This document shows positions 9,164-9,572 of a DNA stretch of 9,572 bases, one piece after another; the first letter of the stretch is position 1; the number at the start of each line of letters is the position of its first letter. This DNA comes from Nanoarchaeales archaeon. GTDB lineage: Archaea; Nanobdellota; Nanobdellia; Woesearchaeales; UBA583. Where the stretch lies: positions 1 to 9,572 of the forward strand of contig JABSQY010000068.1 in NCBI GenBank assembly GCA_013215525.1. The letters run 5' to 3'. The position numbers and the translations under genes are program-made. Below the pieces are notes generated by a model that made no database searches, was not told the DNA's origin, and was given only the letters and a program-made list of their open reading frames with translations.

Positions 9164-9570
9164 TCAACTCCAGATAAATAATCCAAATCAATCGCTTTAG
9201 TAGATTCATATAAAACCATACCATATTCCCTATTAACAAATAATTCATTATTTTGATTTTGTATCTCAGTTATAATACCTTTTGAATCTAATTCTTTCTC
9301 AACTAAATTACCTAACTCATCAACTACAATAATAGATAATTTCTCATTCTCATCTGAACCACTCAAAAACAAATTAATATCTGAATCAACATTAGGATAA
9401 TTATACTTTAAACGAGAACTATTACTTTGTGATTCAAGTAAATAACTTCCATTCAAAAATTTATTATTTGATTCATTAGAGTAAAGTATTTCATCCGACA
9501 CAAAAGTATTTCCATCATCCACACTAACCTGAGTATTAACACCAAGTTGATTAATAACTTTATCTTTCGA
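4690..9570 (-). CDS. Giant modular subtilase (S8) fused to a C-terminal alpha/beta hydrolase, N-terminus outside window
   Basis: This is probably a secreted serine protease of the subtilisin family. Residues are numbered from the GTG at 9522. That GTG is unlikely to be the real start, because the frame stays open for 16 more codons to 9570 and no signal peptide is visible. The S8 domain spans about 121-388, with Asp134 in DTGID, His166 in SGHGTH, oxyanion Asn257 and Ser330 in GTSMATP. Then come an unrecognised stretch (389-560), a PPC-like beta-sandwich (585-703), a segment with ten cysteines (705-813), a Gly/Pro hinge (830-848), a five-Cys motif (851-878), an Ig-like domain (881-963) and a CARDB-like domain (968-1076, ending in VDPNN and EYNNYVL). 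A second unrecognised region (1080-1290) precedes a lipase-type hydrolase with Ser1378 in GFSNG, likely acid Asp1562, and His1593 or His1598. The many cysteines fit an extracytoplasmic location. The stop overlaps the next gene's ATG. No C-terminal anchor is seen. The protease call is firm; the hydrolase call rests on motifs. Confidence 0.93.
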   Translation of the reverse strand, partial: SKDKVINQLGVNTQVSVDDGNTFVSDEILYSNESNNKFLNGSYLLESQSNSSRLKYNYPNVDSDINLFLSGSDENEKLSIIVVDELGNLVEKELDSKGIITEIQNQNNELFVNREYGMVLYESTKAIDLDYLSGVEVNYTGKGVKIAVLDTGIDESHEFLQNTIVDSVSFIKGEDTTDYSGHGTHVAGIISGNNKYMSGVAPDSEIVNIKVLNMRGSGSTYTIVQGINYAIESKVDIISISIGAPYSTPDRLIDEVIGKAINAGIVVVVASGNCGSGYCSNFYGVMVPGSSRDVITVGAVTNKMEHISFSAGQNFEGYLKPDVVAPGKDILSSIPNNKYLGKSGTSMATPHITGIIALLLEKSPELSHFEVKELLKNTAIDLGKSGKDVKYGYGFVKASDVLNYGDEIVVSEESSVSITPVYDLEFDENFLDYEFGGEFIINDIEIFDTYQHKLAKYSLFPDDFNPEIDEFESFGVYGMSFESHEKFMYFIYQMLDVENDENNIEIINFDNNYLLVDGIYYWYNDRNQVFYTSFGNVKSKNHKKILDTYSDFTGNDIGETKEDNSQKQFSIQELVIEEDEAESLVNFIAQGGSEDEFTQQQLFGNPGTYKESKRLSFGKDYDLDFDNEKSYYEFKVNPEFSAGYYYFYLKDIKKKFNLDLIVKESGGSTKYSTNSGTRNEKIKYLRKDFNSKDYKVGVFTNTYPWNNIFGTSATIELEKVCIKQKKPEYQNSCYNGNLYGTFQDYSCNPQRDKSNLLEICVHAGREDTSEKTFCSRDRKDVLEKVTLYNGICQSTYSNFGCVPSRIGNSIDVPVKSCANKDMTCHNGECIEKNSNDLGDDDFDTDIGNGGWKGGGPSQPPEPPETDCRKKASLCSSSQFCGQQDGNCYAKEDKCTGSYAVTTLDSSNSPVSDVIIKLLASKVGETNNIGYLKKTIYDTSCNYKQTVTATCSNGKSCKALTSNSFSFTHDNDSIPLKFDCSVCVTEKDLSVDLDLVTFNDKKTEVCVRQTGLFGETVDVKIYHQDKEQNNIVGSRDYVKPVKLDNYDNNCVEFSLTDDVKNNDLLHVWVDPNNRVKEFSGKEYNNYVLQPYEQIIKVFVDVNMDEFTNLNLIVKDYIGSFVDVVDLKKDADLILDVGININLGNAVKIDEEWISEIRLDSHLYYDSSSPLKGIPTVFVNGKYLTGTLSGLKKLISFRHIYFNLETISHMNTGSTPLNFQFMYNKDFLEKDIDSLGVRDLVGLSREQKNSNSLNTKVKNVLFNNNYELEVHKVKTLDSTSYGKETFLRIKNIKSDYSTVYKNALNVSDMPIVMGAGLWNNLNYWETGKGVIDSETGLADRFVERGNDVWEIELTGGLDQEQYNYNYSDITEHFFPTSIASILKYTNKNKIQYVGFSNGCGTALASMNKFQKNDYNNVGYYFNYETGKYEYVDLNKDFVDTFVGLGCPGTFNSYSWFGDYLGRFGDQIVSNLETSGFQKVTGKDVGTFLNLHCILSKDLSNDEIRQCNAISETLKKNDEYTVSVNLLKYYLKRVNDETDMPQVNNLNINNFKLFVNKFTKYVPEASDIVLYFYKDLDYNQDVVVSTNDSIEISNNIVSVNTDKIIQLNDFFHGRTEHRSFISGMMEFLK
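4702..4705 (-). promoter_or_regulatory. Shine-Dalgarno-like site of the small membrane protein
   Basis: On the minus strand GGAG lies 8 nt before the ATG at 4693-4691, inside the last codons of the giant subtilase (ATGGAG encodes its final Met-Glu). With the ATGA stop-start overlap it supports 4693 as the start and suggests translational coupling. The motif is only four bases, so it could be coincidental. Confidence 0.5.
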
Positions 9571-9572
9571 AC

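Overview
The window is A+T-rich (roughly 70% by eye). All coding lies on the minus strand, so transcription runs from high to low coordinates. In order of transcription it holds a giant secreted-type subtilase (9570 to 4690, N-terminus beyond the right edge), a 116-residue three-helix membrane protein whose ATG overlaps the subtilase stop (4693 to 4343), a 42-bp spacer, and a second giant subtilase copy (about 4296 to 1, C-terminus beyond the left edge). No rRNA, tRNA, CRISPR array, transposase or classical insertion sequence is visible.

Both giant proteins share one unusual layout: an S8 subtilisin catalytic domain, an unrecognised region, a PPC-like beta-sandwich, a cysteine-rich segment, a Gly/Pro hinge, a small Cys-rich motif with an Ig-like domain, a CARDB-like domain, a second unrecognised region, and a C-terminal lipase-type alpha/beta hydrolase with a GxSxG nucleophile. 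Low G+C and cysteine-rich modular secreted proteases of this kind suggest an uncultured small-genome prokaryote, perhaps a DPANN archaeon (Woesearchaeota or Pacearchaeota type). No taxonomic marker is present, so this is inference.

The most interesting point is the second copy. My codon-by-codon translation gives 1,432 consecutive sense codons from 4296 to the left edge with no stop or frameshift, and the subtilase triad and the hydrolase nucleophile and acid are all kept. Yet it has no N-terminal region, signal peptide or credible start: homology to the first copy begins abruptly at about 4288, just before the catalytic Asp, behind two in-frame TAA codons. The two copies are strongly mosaic. 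Near-identical blocks (83 bp and 50 bp exact, and 79 bp with one mismatch) alternate with domains that are barely alignable. An intact, start-less, recombining copy directly downstream of a complete-looking one resembles a silent donor cassette for varying a secreted protease. A recently beheaded pseudogene, or an assembly artefact, are the main alternatives.
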